Shown here in pieces: positions 1 to 7,419 of a stretch of DNA of 45,389 bases. The notes beneath the pieces are model-generated. The model saw nothing but the letters and a program-made list of their open reading frames with translations. It did no database searches and had not been told where the DNA came from. Where the stretch lies: contig CAZXVH010000030.1 of the NCBI GenBank assembly GCA_964643965.1, positions 1-45,389 on the forward strand. Direction: 5' to 3'. A program made the position numbers and the translations under genes. Position 1 is the stretch's first letter, and every line of letters begins with the position of its first letter. Source of the stretch: GCA-2746795 sp964643965 (lineage in GTDB: Bacteria; Chloroflexota; Anaerolineae; Promineifilales; Promineifilaceae).

Positions 1-56
1 ACTATCCGACTATCCGACTATCCGACTATCCGACTACCCGACTATCCGACTACCCC
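1..56. repeat. Tandem octamer array, ACTATCCG x7
   Basis: Seven consecutive 8-bp units, mostly ACTATCCG with two ACTACCCG/ACTACCCC variants, run from the window edge and may continue outside it. The array carries the stop codon of the zinc-ribbon gene on the minus strand (CTA at 50-52). A short related copy on the opposite strand lies at 7368-7388. There are no spacers, so it is a microsatellite-like array and not a CRISPR. Confidence 0.9.
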
Positions 57-745
57 ACCAACATCCGCCCACAACCCCCGCAGTAAACCATGACCCCCTC
101 TTCTACTTTTTTCACTGTGCTGGCCGATACTGAGGTAAAACATGCCTGACACTGGTTTATCTTGAGGCGGGCCACGGCCACCCCATTTTTACGTTGGCGT
201 AAATTTTCATAATCACCCAGCGTTTTTGGTTCAATTTCGGCCGCCAGCTTTTGGCGATCTTGCGTGAGGTGATGGAGGTCGAGGGCCAGTTCGTTCTGTT
301 CTTGGGCCAGTTGAGGCAGCGCTGTTTCCCGCTCCGCTTCCAGGTTAAACAGCACTTCTTCGGCCGCCAGTTTTTCCCCTTCCGCATCTTCGATGAGGAC
401 CATAGTTTCCAGAATGTCATCTTCCAATGCTTCCCGACGCCGGCCGAGCGATTTAATCTCGCTTTGCAAATCTTTCAGTTCTTTGGGGTTTTTCACTTTG
501 CCGGAATAGAGGCGATCTTCGGAGCGTTTGGTTTTGGCGTTGAGATCATCCAGTTCAGTTTGGTAACGTTTGCGTTGAGCCTGCTGTTTTTGCAGGATGG
601 CAACGGCCGTTTCCACCCTATCCCTCGCCTTCGCCAACGCCTCCGGTTCCTTCTGCGCGGTCAACACCGCCAACAGGCGACTTTTTGTCTCTTTTATTTC
701 CGCATCAATCTGCTGCAACCGGTAAAGCGCTCTCATTTGTGCCAT
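50..745 (-). CDS. Coiled-coil C4 zinc-ribbon protein (COG1579 / zf-RING_7 type)
   Basis: The protein has a long charged alpha-helical region (about residues 1-190, rich in E, K, Q and L) predicted to form a coiled-coil hairpin. It ends in a four-cysteine zinc ribbon, CQAC followed about 21 residues later by CGGC. This is the standard layout of the COG1579 family, implicated by knowledge of homologues in nucleic-acid or protein interactions but without a firm function. I chose the ATG at 745 because AGGGG lies about 8 nt upstream; an in-frame TTG at 763 is the longer alternative. The stop codon falls in the octamer array at the window edge. A copy of the AACGGCCGTT palindrome lies inside the gene (602-611). 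Confidence 0.8.
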   Translation of the reverse strand: MAQMRALYRLQQIDAEIKETKSRLLAVLTAQKEPEALAKARDRVETAVAILQKQQAQRKRYQTELDDLNAKTKRSEDRLYSGKVKNPKELKDLQSEIKSLGRRREALEDDILETMVLIEDAEGEKLAAEEVLFNLEAERETALPQLAQEQNELALDLHHLTQDRQKLAAEIEPKTLGDYENLRQRKNGVAVARLKINQCQACFTSVSASTVKKVEEGVMVYCGGCGRMLVG

Positions 746-861
746 GTCCGTGTCCCCTATCAATTTGGTTTCTTGACCATTCCGTCACAAAAATTATAAC
801 ACCTTACCCTCATTAACAAAGTTGCCATTCCCGCTCCAATCAGGTATATATCCTCCCCGCT

Positions 862-1923
862 ATGACATCGACTCTGTTTGAACTGGCCGAACAGCCCTAC
901 ACCGACGAAGACGCTGAATGGGACGCCTTCGTCTCTGCCCATCCTCAGGGCAGCATTTTGCAAACCACCGCCTGGGCCGCTTTGAAAAACAAATTCAACT
1001 GGTCTTCGCAGCGGGTGTGGCTGCGGCAAGATGGCAAACTGACGGCCGGCGCCCAAATTTTGTTTCGGGCTAAAGCATTGGGTATCGTCAAAATAGGCTA
1101 CATCCCGCATGGCCCCCTGGTGGAGTGGCAGGATGACGAGCAAGTGATGGTGCTGCTCAACCAGATCGATCAAGCCGCTTTTCAGCGCGGGGCGAGTATT
1201 TTGAAATTAGAACCCCTGCTCTGGCAGCACGAGATGCCGGCCGCTGCCTGGGATTCTCTATGCGCAAAACACGACCTGCTGCCCCACAGCGACACCATTC
1301 AGCCGCCCAACACCGTCGTCATCGACTTACGGCCGTCTCTTGAGGACATTCTGGCGAACATGAAGCAAAAGACGCGCTACAACATCCGCCTCTCTGAGCG
1401 CAAGGAGATTGTGGTGCGTCGCGGTACACGGGCCGATATCGCCGTTTTTAACCAACTGATGCGGGTCACAGGGGAACGGGACGGCTTTGGCACACACGAT
1501 CCCCGTTACTACCAGACTGTTTTCGACTTGTTTGCTCCCCAGAACCAACTGGCTTTGTTTATTGCGGAATTTGAGAAACGGCCGTTAGCCGCCATCATGG
1601 TTTCCAGTTTTAGCAATAAAGCGCTCTATCTCTACGGCGCATCCAGCAATGAAGAACGGCAGCGCATGCCCACCTATGCCCTGCAATGGGCTGCCATCCA
1701 ATGGGCCAAAACAGAGGGCTGCACCAGCTATGACCTCTGGGGCATTCCCGACGCGCCCGAAGATGAACTGGAAGCCAATTTCACCGACCGCCGGGACGGA
1801 TTGTGGGGCGTTTACCGCGCCAAACGCGGCTACGGCGGCCAGGTGCAGCGCACCGTCGGCGCCGCCGACCGCGTATATAACCAGACTGTTTATAAGCTGT
1901 ATCAATGGCGGAGAAAGCAGTAA
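862..1923 (+). CDS. FemAB-family aminoacyl/peptidyl transferase, copy 1
   Basis: A 353-residue protein of the FemABX (lipid II interpeptide-bridge) family. The diagnostic block KQKTRYNIRLSERK lies near residue 170, followed by the second GNAT-like half with YLYGASSNEERQRMPTYALQW (about 254-274). Family members transfer amino acids from aminoacyl-tRNA to the stem peptide of lipid II at the cytoplasmic face of the membrane. The amino acid added cannot be read from sequence, and some bacterial homologues act on other amines. It is followed 100 bp later by a paralogue, with a heptad palindrome between them. There is no clear Shine-Dalgarno upstream. The AACGGCCGTT copy at 1577-1586 encodes KRPL. 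Confidence 0.85.
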   Translation: MTSTLFELAEQPYTDEDAEWDAFVSAHPQGSILQTTAWAALKNKFNWSSQRVWLRQDGKLTAGAQILFRAKALGIVKIGYIPHGPLVEWQDDEQVMVLLNQIDQAAFQRGASILKLEPLLWQHEMPAAAWDSLCAKHDLLPHSDTIQPPNTVVIDLRPSLEDILANMKQKTRYNIRLSERKEIVVRRGTRADIAVFNQLMRVTGERDGFGTHDPRYYQTVFDLFAPQNQLALFIAEFEKRPLAAIMVSSFSNKALYLYGASSNEERQRMPTYALQWAAIQWAKTEGCTSYDLWGIPDAPEDELEANFTDRRDGLWGVYRAKRGYGGQVQRTVGAADRVYNQTVYKLYQWRRKQ

Positions 1924-1997
1924 ACAATAAACAGTGAACAGTAAACAGTGTACAGTTTACAGTTCGACTACTGTTCACTGTACACTGTAAACTGTTT
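1924..1997. repeat. Palindromic heptad element (ACAGTNN)n / (ACTGTNN)n
   Basis: Starting immediately after the FemAB copy 1 stop codon, there are six 7-bp units on the left (ACAATAA, ACAGTGA, ACAGTAA, ACAGTGT, ACAGTTT, ACAGTTC), a 4-bp centre GACT, and four units on the right (ACTGTTC, ACTGTAC, ACTGTAA, ACTGTTT). The constant ACAGT and ACTGT cores are reverse complements, so the element can fold into a long imperfect hairpin and may act as a transcription barrier. Read in frame it would add a hydrophobic leader (YTVNCLLFNFLLF) upstream of the next gene, from an ATG at 1948. Confidence 0.9.
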
Positions 1998-2022
1998 GCT
2001 TTTTAACTTCCTACTATTTCAA

Positions 2023-3126
2023 ATGACGACAAACCCTCAACAATACCGCGCCTCTACCTTCAAAGTGGAGAAATCCCCGGCGGCCTGGGCTAAGGCGCTC
2101 GGATCATTGCCCAACGCTCACCCGCTGCAAAGCTGGACCTGGGGTCAGTTCAAGGCGCGTTGGGGTTGGGACGCTATTCCCTGCCTGCTCACTATCGCCG
2201 AAAGCAGTTGGAATCCACTGGCGGCAGCGTTGGTTCTCAAGCGTGATGTGCCTCGTCTGCCCTACTCCATCCTTTACGTGCCCAAAGGCCCCATCCTGGA
2301 TTACAATGATGGCCCCCTGCGCCGTGTGGTCCTGGCGGAATTGGAGAACATCGCCCGGCAGGAGAAGGCCATTTTTGTAAAGATCGATCCGGATGTGGTG
2401 AAAAGCTGGGGGGTGGAAGCAGAACGGCCGTCGCCCATCGGCAGTAGATTTAGCAAAGAATTGGCGCAGCGCGGCTGGCGTAGTTCCGCCGAACAAATCC
2501 AGTTCCGTAATACCGTCGAAATCGATCTACACCAATCTGAAGAAGACATCCTGGCTGCCATGAAGCAGAAAACACGCTACAACATCCGTCTGGCCGGCCG
2601 TAAAGGCATTGAGATCAAGCATGGTACACTCGCTGACTTTCCCGCTATTGTGCAGATGTATGAGGAAACGGCCGTTCGGGATGGCTTTGCTATTCGTCCA
2701 TTAGAATATTACCTGGATGCCTGGCGCTCTTTTTACGAGGCAGGCATGGCCCACCCCATCATTGCGCAGTATGAAGGTAAGCCGATAGCGGCCGTTATCC
2801 TCATCCAATTCGACCAGACCGTCACCTACATGTACGGCGCGTCCACCAATGAAGAACGCAACCGGATGCCCACCTATCTGCTGCAATGGGAAGCGATCCG
2901 TTGGGCCAAAGCGCAAGGGGCGGCTATTTACGACATGTGGGGCGCTCCCACCAAATTTGAAGAGAGCGATCAACTGTGGGGCGTCTGGCGTTTCAAACAA
3001 GGCTTTAACGGACAGGTGGTGCGTCATATCGGCGCTTGGGATTATGTAAACAAACCCTTCTGGTATTGGCTTTATACCAACGCCTTACCCAAATACACAA
3101 ACTATCTGCGTTCGCGCAGCGTATAA
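2023..3126 (+). CDS. FemAB-family aminoacyl/peptidyl transferase, copy 2
   Basis: A paralogue of the preceding gene: the block KQKTRYNIRLAGRKGIEIKHG and the segment MYGASTNEERNRMPTYLLQW align with copy 1 without gaps over long stretches. The expected role is the same: addition of amino acids to lipid II at the membrane, giving branched peptidoglycan stem peptides. Two tandem copies often divide successive additions in known Fem systems (FemA/FemB), so two sequential residues is a reasonable but unproven idea. I chose the ATG at 2023. An in-frame ATG at 1948 would add 25 residues encoded entirely by the repeat element, with no ribosome site. A palindrome copy at 2667-2676 encodes TAV. Confidence 0.85.
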   Translation: MTTNPQQYRASTFKVEKSPAAWAKALGSLPNAHPLQSWTWGQFKARWGWDAIPCLLTIAESSWNPLAAALVLKRDVPRLPYSILYVPKGPILDYNDGPLRRVVLAELENIARQEKAIFVKIDPDVVKSWGVEAERPSPIGSRFSKELAQRGWRSSAEQIQFRNTVEIDLHQSEEDILAAMKQKTRYNIRLAGRKGIEIKHGTLADFPAIVQMYEETAVRDGFAIRPLEYYLDAWRSFYEAGMAHPIIAQYEGKPIAAVILIQFDQTVTYMYGASTNEERNRMPTYLLQWEAIRWAKAQGAAIYDMWGAPTKFEESDQLWGVWRFKQGFNGQVVRHIGAWDYVNKPFWYWLYTNALPKYTNYLRSRSV

Positions 3127-3131
3127 CGAGT

Positions 3132-3201
3132 CGCCGGTAGCAAGTGGCGGGTAAGGCGTGTACTCTCCACCCGCCACCCGCCACTCGCTGCTCGCCACCT
3201 A
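3132..3201. repeat. Palindromic heptad element (GGCGGGT-type / CCACCCG-type)
   Basis: Ten 7-bp units: CGCCGGT, AGCAAGT, GGCGGGT, AAGGCGT, GTACTCT, CCACCCG, CCACCCG, CCACTCG, CTGCTCG, CCACCTA. The left arm is complementary in kind to the right. It occupies almost the entire 97-bp gap between FemAB copy 2 and the dehydrogenase gene. It has the same architecture as the ACAGTNN elements but an unrelated sequence. Confidence 0.85.
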
Positions 3202-3223
3202 TTAACCAATCAGGAGAACAGAT

Positions 3224-4303
3224 ATGGCAAGAACAATCGTCGTCTTGGATGGCGACCAGACAGGACAGGAATTATTAAACGAAGCGCTGCGGGTGCTAGA
3301 CCCCAGCGTCATCCGCTTTGAACTCGACTTTTTACACTTCGATTTAAGCCTGGAAAACCGGCGAGCCACGCAAAACCAGGTGGTTCACGAGGCGGGCAAA
3401 ATGATGCGACAGCATCGGGCGGCGCTCAAAGCGGCCACCATCACCCCCGAAATTCCCGGCGATGTGGGCAGCCCCAACCGCATCCTGCGCGAAGCCATTG
3501 ATGCAGAAGTGATCTTACGCACCGGCCGGCGTATCCCCGGTGTGCGGCCAGTGGGCGGCATCTATTCTCCCATCAGCGTAGTGCGCATGGCCCGCGATGA
3601 CGCCTATGGCGCGAAGGAATGGCGAGAAGGCGAACCCGGTTCCATGAACGAATGGGCTTACCGCACTGAAAAAATATCGCGCCGCGTCTGTTGGCATGTG
3701 GCCGAGTATGCCTTTCAACATGCCCGGCGGCATGGAGCTAAAGTGTTTGGTGGCCCTAAATACACCGTCAGCCCGGTGTATGAAGGCATGTTTAAAGAGG
3801 AACTGGATAAAGCGGCCGCCCGTTACACAGACGTGCGCTATGATCCACAGTTAATAGACGCCACCTTTGCCTTGCTGTTGGCGACATCGGGTGAACCGCT
3901 GGTCATCCCCAGCCTCAACCGGGATGGCGATCTCATTTCTGACCTGGTGTTGCAGATGTTTGGCTCGATTGCCGGTTCTGAATCCATGGTCATTTCGGTG
4001 GACGATGACGGCACGGTGGATTGTGTGATGGCGGAAGCGCCGCACGGAACCGCCCCCAGCCTGGAAGGGCGCAACGCCGCCAATCCCATGGCCATGATTC
4101 TGGCGGGGGCTGGCCTCCTGAGCTATCTCAAGGAGCCAGAAGCAAAACAAGCCAGCCGCGCCATCTATGAAGCGACGCTGGAAGCGGTGTATGACGGCAT
4201 GCGTACGGCCGATATTGGCGGCAATGCCCGCACTGATGAGTTCACTAATGAGGTGATCCGGCGGGTGAAGTCGAAGCTGGAAGTGTGGTCGTCGCTGGCA
4301 TAG
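3224..4303 (+). CDS. Isocitrate/isopropylmalate dehydrogenase-family protein
   Basis: A 359-residue protein with the beta-decarboxylating dehydrogenase fold. It starts VVLDGDQTGQE. NRDGDLISDLVLQMFGSIAG matches the NxxGDxxSD metal/substrate motif, and APHGTAPSLEGRNAANP matches the HGTAP NAD-binding loop. Members oxidise and decarboxylate 2R,3S-2-hydroxyacids with NAD(P). The region that normally carries the paired substrate arginines is unusual (ILRTGRRIPGVRPVGG), and the RENTEG-type segment is replaced by ARDDAYGAKEWREGE. The exact substrate (isocitrate, isopropylmalate, homoisocitrate or another) is therefore open. Start ATG 3224 has AGGAGA 7 nt upstream. It is flanked on both sides by heptad elements. 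Confidence 0.8.
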   Translation: MARTIVVLDGDQTGQELLNEALRVLDPSVIRFELDFLHFDLSLENRRATQNQVVHEAGKMMRQHRAALKAATITPEIPGDVGSPNRILREAIDAEVILRTGRRIPGVRPVGGIYSPISVVRMARDDAYGAKEWREGEPGSMNEWAYRTEKISRRVCWHVAEYAFQHARRHGAKVFGGPKYTVSPVYEGMFKEELDKAAARYTDVRYDPQLIDATFALLLATSGEPLVIPSLNRDGDLISDLVLQMFGSIAGSESMVISVDDDGTVDCVMAEAPHGTAPSLEGRNAANPMAMILAGAGLLSYLKEPEAKQASRAIYEATLEAVYDGMRTADIGGNARTDEFTNEVIRRVKSKLEVWSSLA

Positions 4304-4307
4304 AAAC

Positions 4308-4385
4308 CAGTGTACAGTGAACAGTTTTCAGTGAACAGTTTGGCCGTCTACTGTACACTGTTTACTGTCAACTGTTCACTGGTTT
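4308..4385. repeat. Palindromic heptad element between convergent genes
   Basis: The left arm has five 7-bp units (CAGTGTA, CAGTGAA, CAGTTTT, CAGTGAA, CAGTTTG), then a centre GCCGTCTA, then CTGTACA, CTGTTTA, CTGTCAA, CTGTTCA and CTGGTTT. It fills the gap between two convergent genes, where it could act as a bidirectional terminator. It also supplies the last codons and the TGA stop of the minus-strand metallophosphoesterase (tail PVNS). Confidence 0.9.
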
Positions 4386-5609
4386 TATCGTCACCAGGGT
4401 CATCTCCGGCGGGCAGAGGAAGCGGACACGGGGGGCGCTCAAACCTTCCAGCCCAATCCCACGGCTGACGTATAAGTGGGTGCGACCCAGTTTATAATGG
4501 CCCATGACAAAACGGCGGCCTAATTGGGAACTGGTGAGCAAGGGGCCAATGAGGGGCAGCCGCACTTGTCCGCCATGCGTGTGCCCACAAAGATAGAGGT
4601 CGATGCCGTGTGCGGCCGCTTCTGGCATCATTTCGGGGGAGTGGAAGAGCAGGAGTTGGGGAACGTCAGTGGGGGCGGTTTCCACAAGTTTTGCCAATCG
4701 TTCTCGATCAACAGCCAGGTTATGGGTGCAATCCAACCCGATGATGCTGAGAGAACGGCCGTTTCCCACCCCCACCTTCCGCCATTCTCCGCGCATCAAC
4801 ACCATGGGCAGGTCAGCAAAGAGCGGGACGACCGTTTCCGGCAAATCCACCGGCGGGCTGCCCAGCACAGCATAGACGCCATACGGCGCTTCGATCTGGC
4901 TCAGCAAATCCTGCACCTGCGCCAATGTTTGGGGATCACGATTGTAGGATAAATTGACATAATCGCCAGAAATGACGATTAAATCGGGCTGGGCTTGTTT
5001 GATAAACGCCAAGACCTGCGCTTCCCGCTTTGTCAGGTATTCCACATGCAAATCGCTGATGTGAAGCAGGCGAATGGGCTGGCAGCCCGGCGCGAGGCGG
5101 TCGGTAGAGACGTTCAGGCTGGTCAAGGACAATTTGAACGGTTCAACGGCCGTGCCGTAACAGAGCAAGAAGAAGCCGATGAGTTGGATAACGGCCGTTA
5201 CCCCCCAGCACACCAGCCAGCCAACCCAACCGGCGCACAAGCCCAAAACCAACGCCGCTCCCCATCGGGGCACGGCAAAAACAAATAATTGCGCCTGCCA
5301 GGGGCCAAATGAAATGCCGCGACGGGGCAGCGAGATCAACCAGAAGGCATCGGCTAACAAAAACAGCGCCAGCAAAGTGACCACAGCCAGCGCGGCCAGG
5401 CTGCTGCCCGTTACCAGTTGCCAGGCCGCCCCCACAAAAAACAGGCCAAACAGCGCCGTTAACGCCACAATGCCGGTGGGCCAGGACGCCGGTTTCTGGA
5501 AAAGGAGCATCAGCTGATGCAGCCAGCCATCCGTTAACACATCTCGTTCCGGCGTGGCCCCCACCCCTTCGTCCAACTGCCAGCGTTCATTGATTATTTT
5601 CTCTGTCAA
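4368..5609 (-). CDS. Membrane-anchored calcineurin-like metallophosphoesterase with degenerate GNHD motif
   Basis: A 413-residue protein. Residues about 45-95 and 105-155 hold four predicted membrane segments. The phosphoesterase domain follows with HISDLHVE (184-190), ISGDYVN (213-219), FHSPE (322-326) and CGHTHGGQ (341-348), as in the YaeI/YkuE-like group (COG1408), some members of which hydrolyse lipid phosphates such as UDP-diacylglucosamine. The third metal/phosphate motif, normally GNHD/E, reads LGSPPVD (249-255). The bridging Asn and the catalytic His are thus missing at that position, so activity may be altered or lost. The start is TTG 5609 with AAGGA about 12 nt upstream. The C-terminal residues come from the heptad element. 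Confidence 0.75.
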   Translation of the reverse strand: MTEKIINERWQLDEGVGATPERDVLTDGWLHQLMLLFQKPASWPTGIVALTALFGLFFVGAAWQLVTGSSLAALAVVTLLALFLLADAFWLISLPRRGISFGPWQAQLFVFAVPRWGAALVLGLCAGWVGWLVCWGVTAVIQLIGFFLLCYGTAVEPFKLSLTSLNVSTDRLAPGCQPIRLLHISDLHVEYLTKREAQVLAFIKQAQPDLIVISGDYVNLSYNRDPQTLAQVQDLLSQIEAPYGVYAVLGSPPVDLPETVVPLFADLPMVLMRGEWRKVGVGNGRSLSIIGLDCTHNLAVDRERLAKLVETAPTDVPQLLLFHSPEMMPEAAAHGIDLYLCGHTHGGQVRLPLIGPLLTSSQLGRRFVMGHYKLGRTHLYVSRGIGLEGLSAPRVRFLCPPEMTLVTIKPVNS

Positions 5610-5629
5610 GGCGGCAACATCCTTTTTAT

Positions 5630-6487
5630 TTAATCGAAGCGGTGAATATCTAACTTGGAAGCGGTAATGCGGTCTAACCAGCGGTCGGGCAGCCAGCGGG
5701 GGATGAGCCAGCCGGACAGTTTTTTGCGCGGCACAGGATAGCGCGTTTTGGGATTTTCGGTGAGCAGCGCTTTAATAACCACGTCGGCTACTTTTTCTAC
5801 GGGAATGGCTGTTTCCTGCCGTTCGGCGACGGTTTCGGCTTGCATTTTGTCCAGGATGGGGCCGAAATCAGTGTGGCTGTATTGGGCGGCGTTTTCGCTG
5901 GCTTTGTGGATGATGGGGGTTTGAGTGGTGCCAGGTTCAACAATGGAGACATCAATTCCGTACAAAATCAGTTCGCGGCGCAGCGAGTCTGAGAGTCCTT
6001 CCAGGGCATGTTTTGAGGCCGCATAAGCGCCAAAGAAGGGATAGGCAATCTGTCCGCTGACGGAGCTAACCATGACGATACGGCCACGCGGCTCTGGCGC
6101 ATTTTTCCGTGCGCCCAAAAGCGGCAAGAACTGTTGGGTCACGTCAAGCAGCCCAAAGAGGTTGACCTCAAACTGGCGGCGGAATTCGGCTAACTCCATA
6201 TGCATGAGCGGACCGAGGACGGAGATGCCGGCGTTGTTGACGAGACCAACCAGGTTATCGTTTTCGATGGCGGCGCGGACCTGGGCAACGGCCGTTACTA
6301 TCCCCTCATGATCCGTCACATCAAACAACAGCGGCGTAAAGCGTGCACCCAACTCAGCTTGTACGCGCTCTCCGTCTGCTGCCTGGCGCACGCTGCCAAA
6401 GACATAGTAGCCTAACCTGACCAGTTCAGCGGCCGTGGCATACCCAATACCTGTGGAAACGCCGGTGATGACGATACATTTGTTCAT
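5630..6487 (-). CDS. Short-chain dehydrogenase/reductase (classical SDR)
   Basis: About 285 residues with a classical SDR layout: the N-terminal nucleotide motif TGVSTGIG, then VNNAG, the catalytic serine in VMVSSVSG and YAASK at the active site. The C-terminal extension (KLSGWLIPRWLPDRWLDR) resembles SDRs that act on lipids or hydroxysteroids, but the substrate is unknown. Start: ATG 6487 gives a proper Rossmann start (MNKCIVITG); the upstream in-frame extension to 6532 has no family support. It lies 20 bp downstream of the phosphoesterase in the same direction of transcription. A palindrome copy (6287-6296) lies inside it. Confidence 0.85.
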   Translation of the reverse strand: MNKCIVITGVSTGIGYATAAELVRLGYYVFGSVRQAADGERVQAELGARFTPLLFDVTDHEGIVTAVAQVRAAIENDNLVGLVNNAGISVLGPLMHMELAEFRRQFEVNLFGLLDVTQQFLPLLGARKNAPEPRGRIVMVSSVSGQIAYPFFGAYAASKHALEGLSDSLRRELILYGIDVSIVEPGTTQTPIIHKASENAAQYSHTDFGPILDKMQAETVAERQETAIPVEKVADVVIKALLTENPKTRYPVPRKKLSGWLIPRWLPDRWLDRITASKLDIHRFD

Positions 6488-6543
6488 AGAACCGCCTTTT
6501 GGTACGCAAAGATCAAAGAATAAGTCGTTCAAAAAACCTTAAT

Positions 6544-6596
6544 ACAAAGGTACTAAGAAACAAAGATACGAAGATATGAAGGATACGAAGCTTTGT
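6544..6596. repeat. Octamer repeat element (AGATACGA type) with short flanking inverted repeat
   Basis: Five 8-bp units (AGGTACTA, AGAAACAA, AGATACGA, AGATATGA, AGGATACG) at 6548-6587 are enclosed by a 6-bp inverted repeat, ACAAAG at 6544 and CTTTGT at 6591. The element lies in the gap between the SDR gene and the DUF1461 gene. Confidence 0.7.
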
Positions 6597-6648
6597 GATG
6601 CCAGGCCAAATAATTCGCGTAAATTAACGTTAATTCGATGCCATATTT

Positions 6649-7347
6649 TCATCTATGAAGTCGCTTCATTAAGAACCAGCCAATGCCGCCGATTATCGCG
6701 CCTAAGGCCAGGATGCTGCCTGTCCAGATGAGGGCAAAGTCAAACCAAAACTGCTCGGGAAAAAGGCGGATGAGCGAGTCGGAGTAGGCGAAGGTCCAGG
6801 TGCCTGAGTCGAAGAAGATATTGTGGAAGAGAGTGAAGAACAGGCTCCAGCCGATGCCGATGAAGATTATGACCAGAAGAACGGCCGTTACCGTAAACAC
6901 CCCCCCTTGTAACAACGCCTTCGCCCCCTGCATCCGCGTCTCTGGTCGGGCAAACAAGAAAGTCAGGCCGCCCACAACAATGACCAAAAACAGCCACATC
7001 GCCATCTTAAAGGCATCGGCCACGTTTTTCACATCCACCATATGGCCGATTTCGGCCACATTGTAAACAGGGTTATCCGTCCCAGGCAGACGCAGATCTT
7101 CTAGCAAGTAGATGACCTCTGAAGCCGGTTCGGAACGCTGCAAATAAGCCAATGTCGCTTCGGCCAGGTCTAACCGTTCAGCATCTGAAAAGCCAAAACG
7201 GTCGGGATCAATGCGTTGATATTCCCAGGCGGGATAGCTGGGGCTGTTCCAGGCGATGAGGATACGCACGGTCAGCGTTGTCAACAAAAGCGGGGTGGCG
7301 ATGACCACAAGCCAGCGAATGAGGGTGGAGAGGGTGTCTTTGTTCAT
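6649..7347 (-). CDS. DUF1461/TIGR01906 membrane protein, Lit-like (lipoprotein intramolecular transacylase family)
   Basis: A 232-residue protein with four predicted membrane helices (about 10-30, 113-133, 148-172, 204-226). It carries the family hallmarks GHMVDVKNV with His102 and FHNIFFDSGTW with His175, followed by DSLIRLFPEQFW. This is Pfam DUF1461/TIGR01906. As I recall, Bacillus and Enterococcus members (Lit) move an acyl chain within the lipoprotein N-terminus, giving the lyso form, and need two histidines about 72 residues apart; the spacing here is 73. Many distant members are untested, so the family call is firm and the reaction is inference. Start ATG 7347 has AAAGGAG 12 nt upstream. 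Confidence 0.75.
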   Translation of the reverse strand: MNKDTLSTLIRWLVVIATPLLLTTLTVRILIAWNSPSYPAWEYQRIDPDRFGFSDAERLDLAEATLAYLQRSEPASEVIYLLEDLRLPGTDNPVYNVAEIGHMVDVKNVADAFKMAMWLFLVIVVGGLTFLFARPETRMQGAKALLQGGVFTVTAVLLVIIFIGIGWSLFFTLFHNIFFDSGTWTFAYSDSLIRLFPEQFWFDFALIWTGSILALGAIIGGIGWFLMKRLHR

Positions 7348-7367
7348 GGTAAGCTTTCACTCCTTTA

Positions 7368-7388
7368 GTCGAGTAGTCGGATAGCCTG
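7368..7388. repeat. Short copy of the ACTATCCG repeat (reverse orientation)
   Basis: On the minus strand this reads as CTATCCGACTACTCGACT, closely matching the octamer array at the window start. It lies between the DUF1461 gene and the spermidine-synthase-like gene, directly upstream of the DUF1461 ribosome-binding site. Confidence 0.6.
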
Positions 7389-7419
7389 TTGGGTAGCGGT
7401 GAGACGACATAATTGAAAC

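Noticed and set aside
1..56. Possible CRISPR array at the window edge
   Set aside because: The unit is 8 bp with no spacers, so it is a simple tandem repeat.
1948..2022. N-terminal hydrophobic leader on FemAB copy 2
   Set aside because: It is encoded only by the heptad element, has no ribosome site, and FemAB proteins are cytoplasmic; ATG 2023 fits better.
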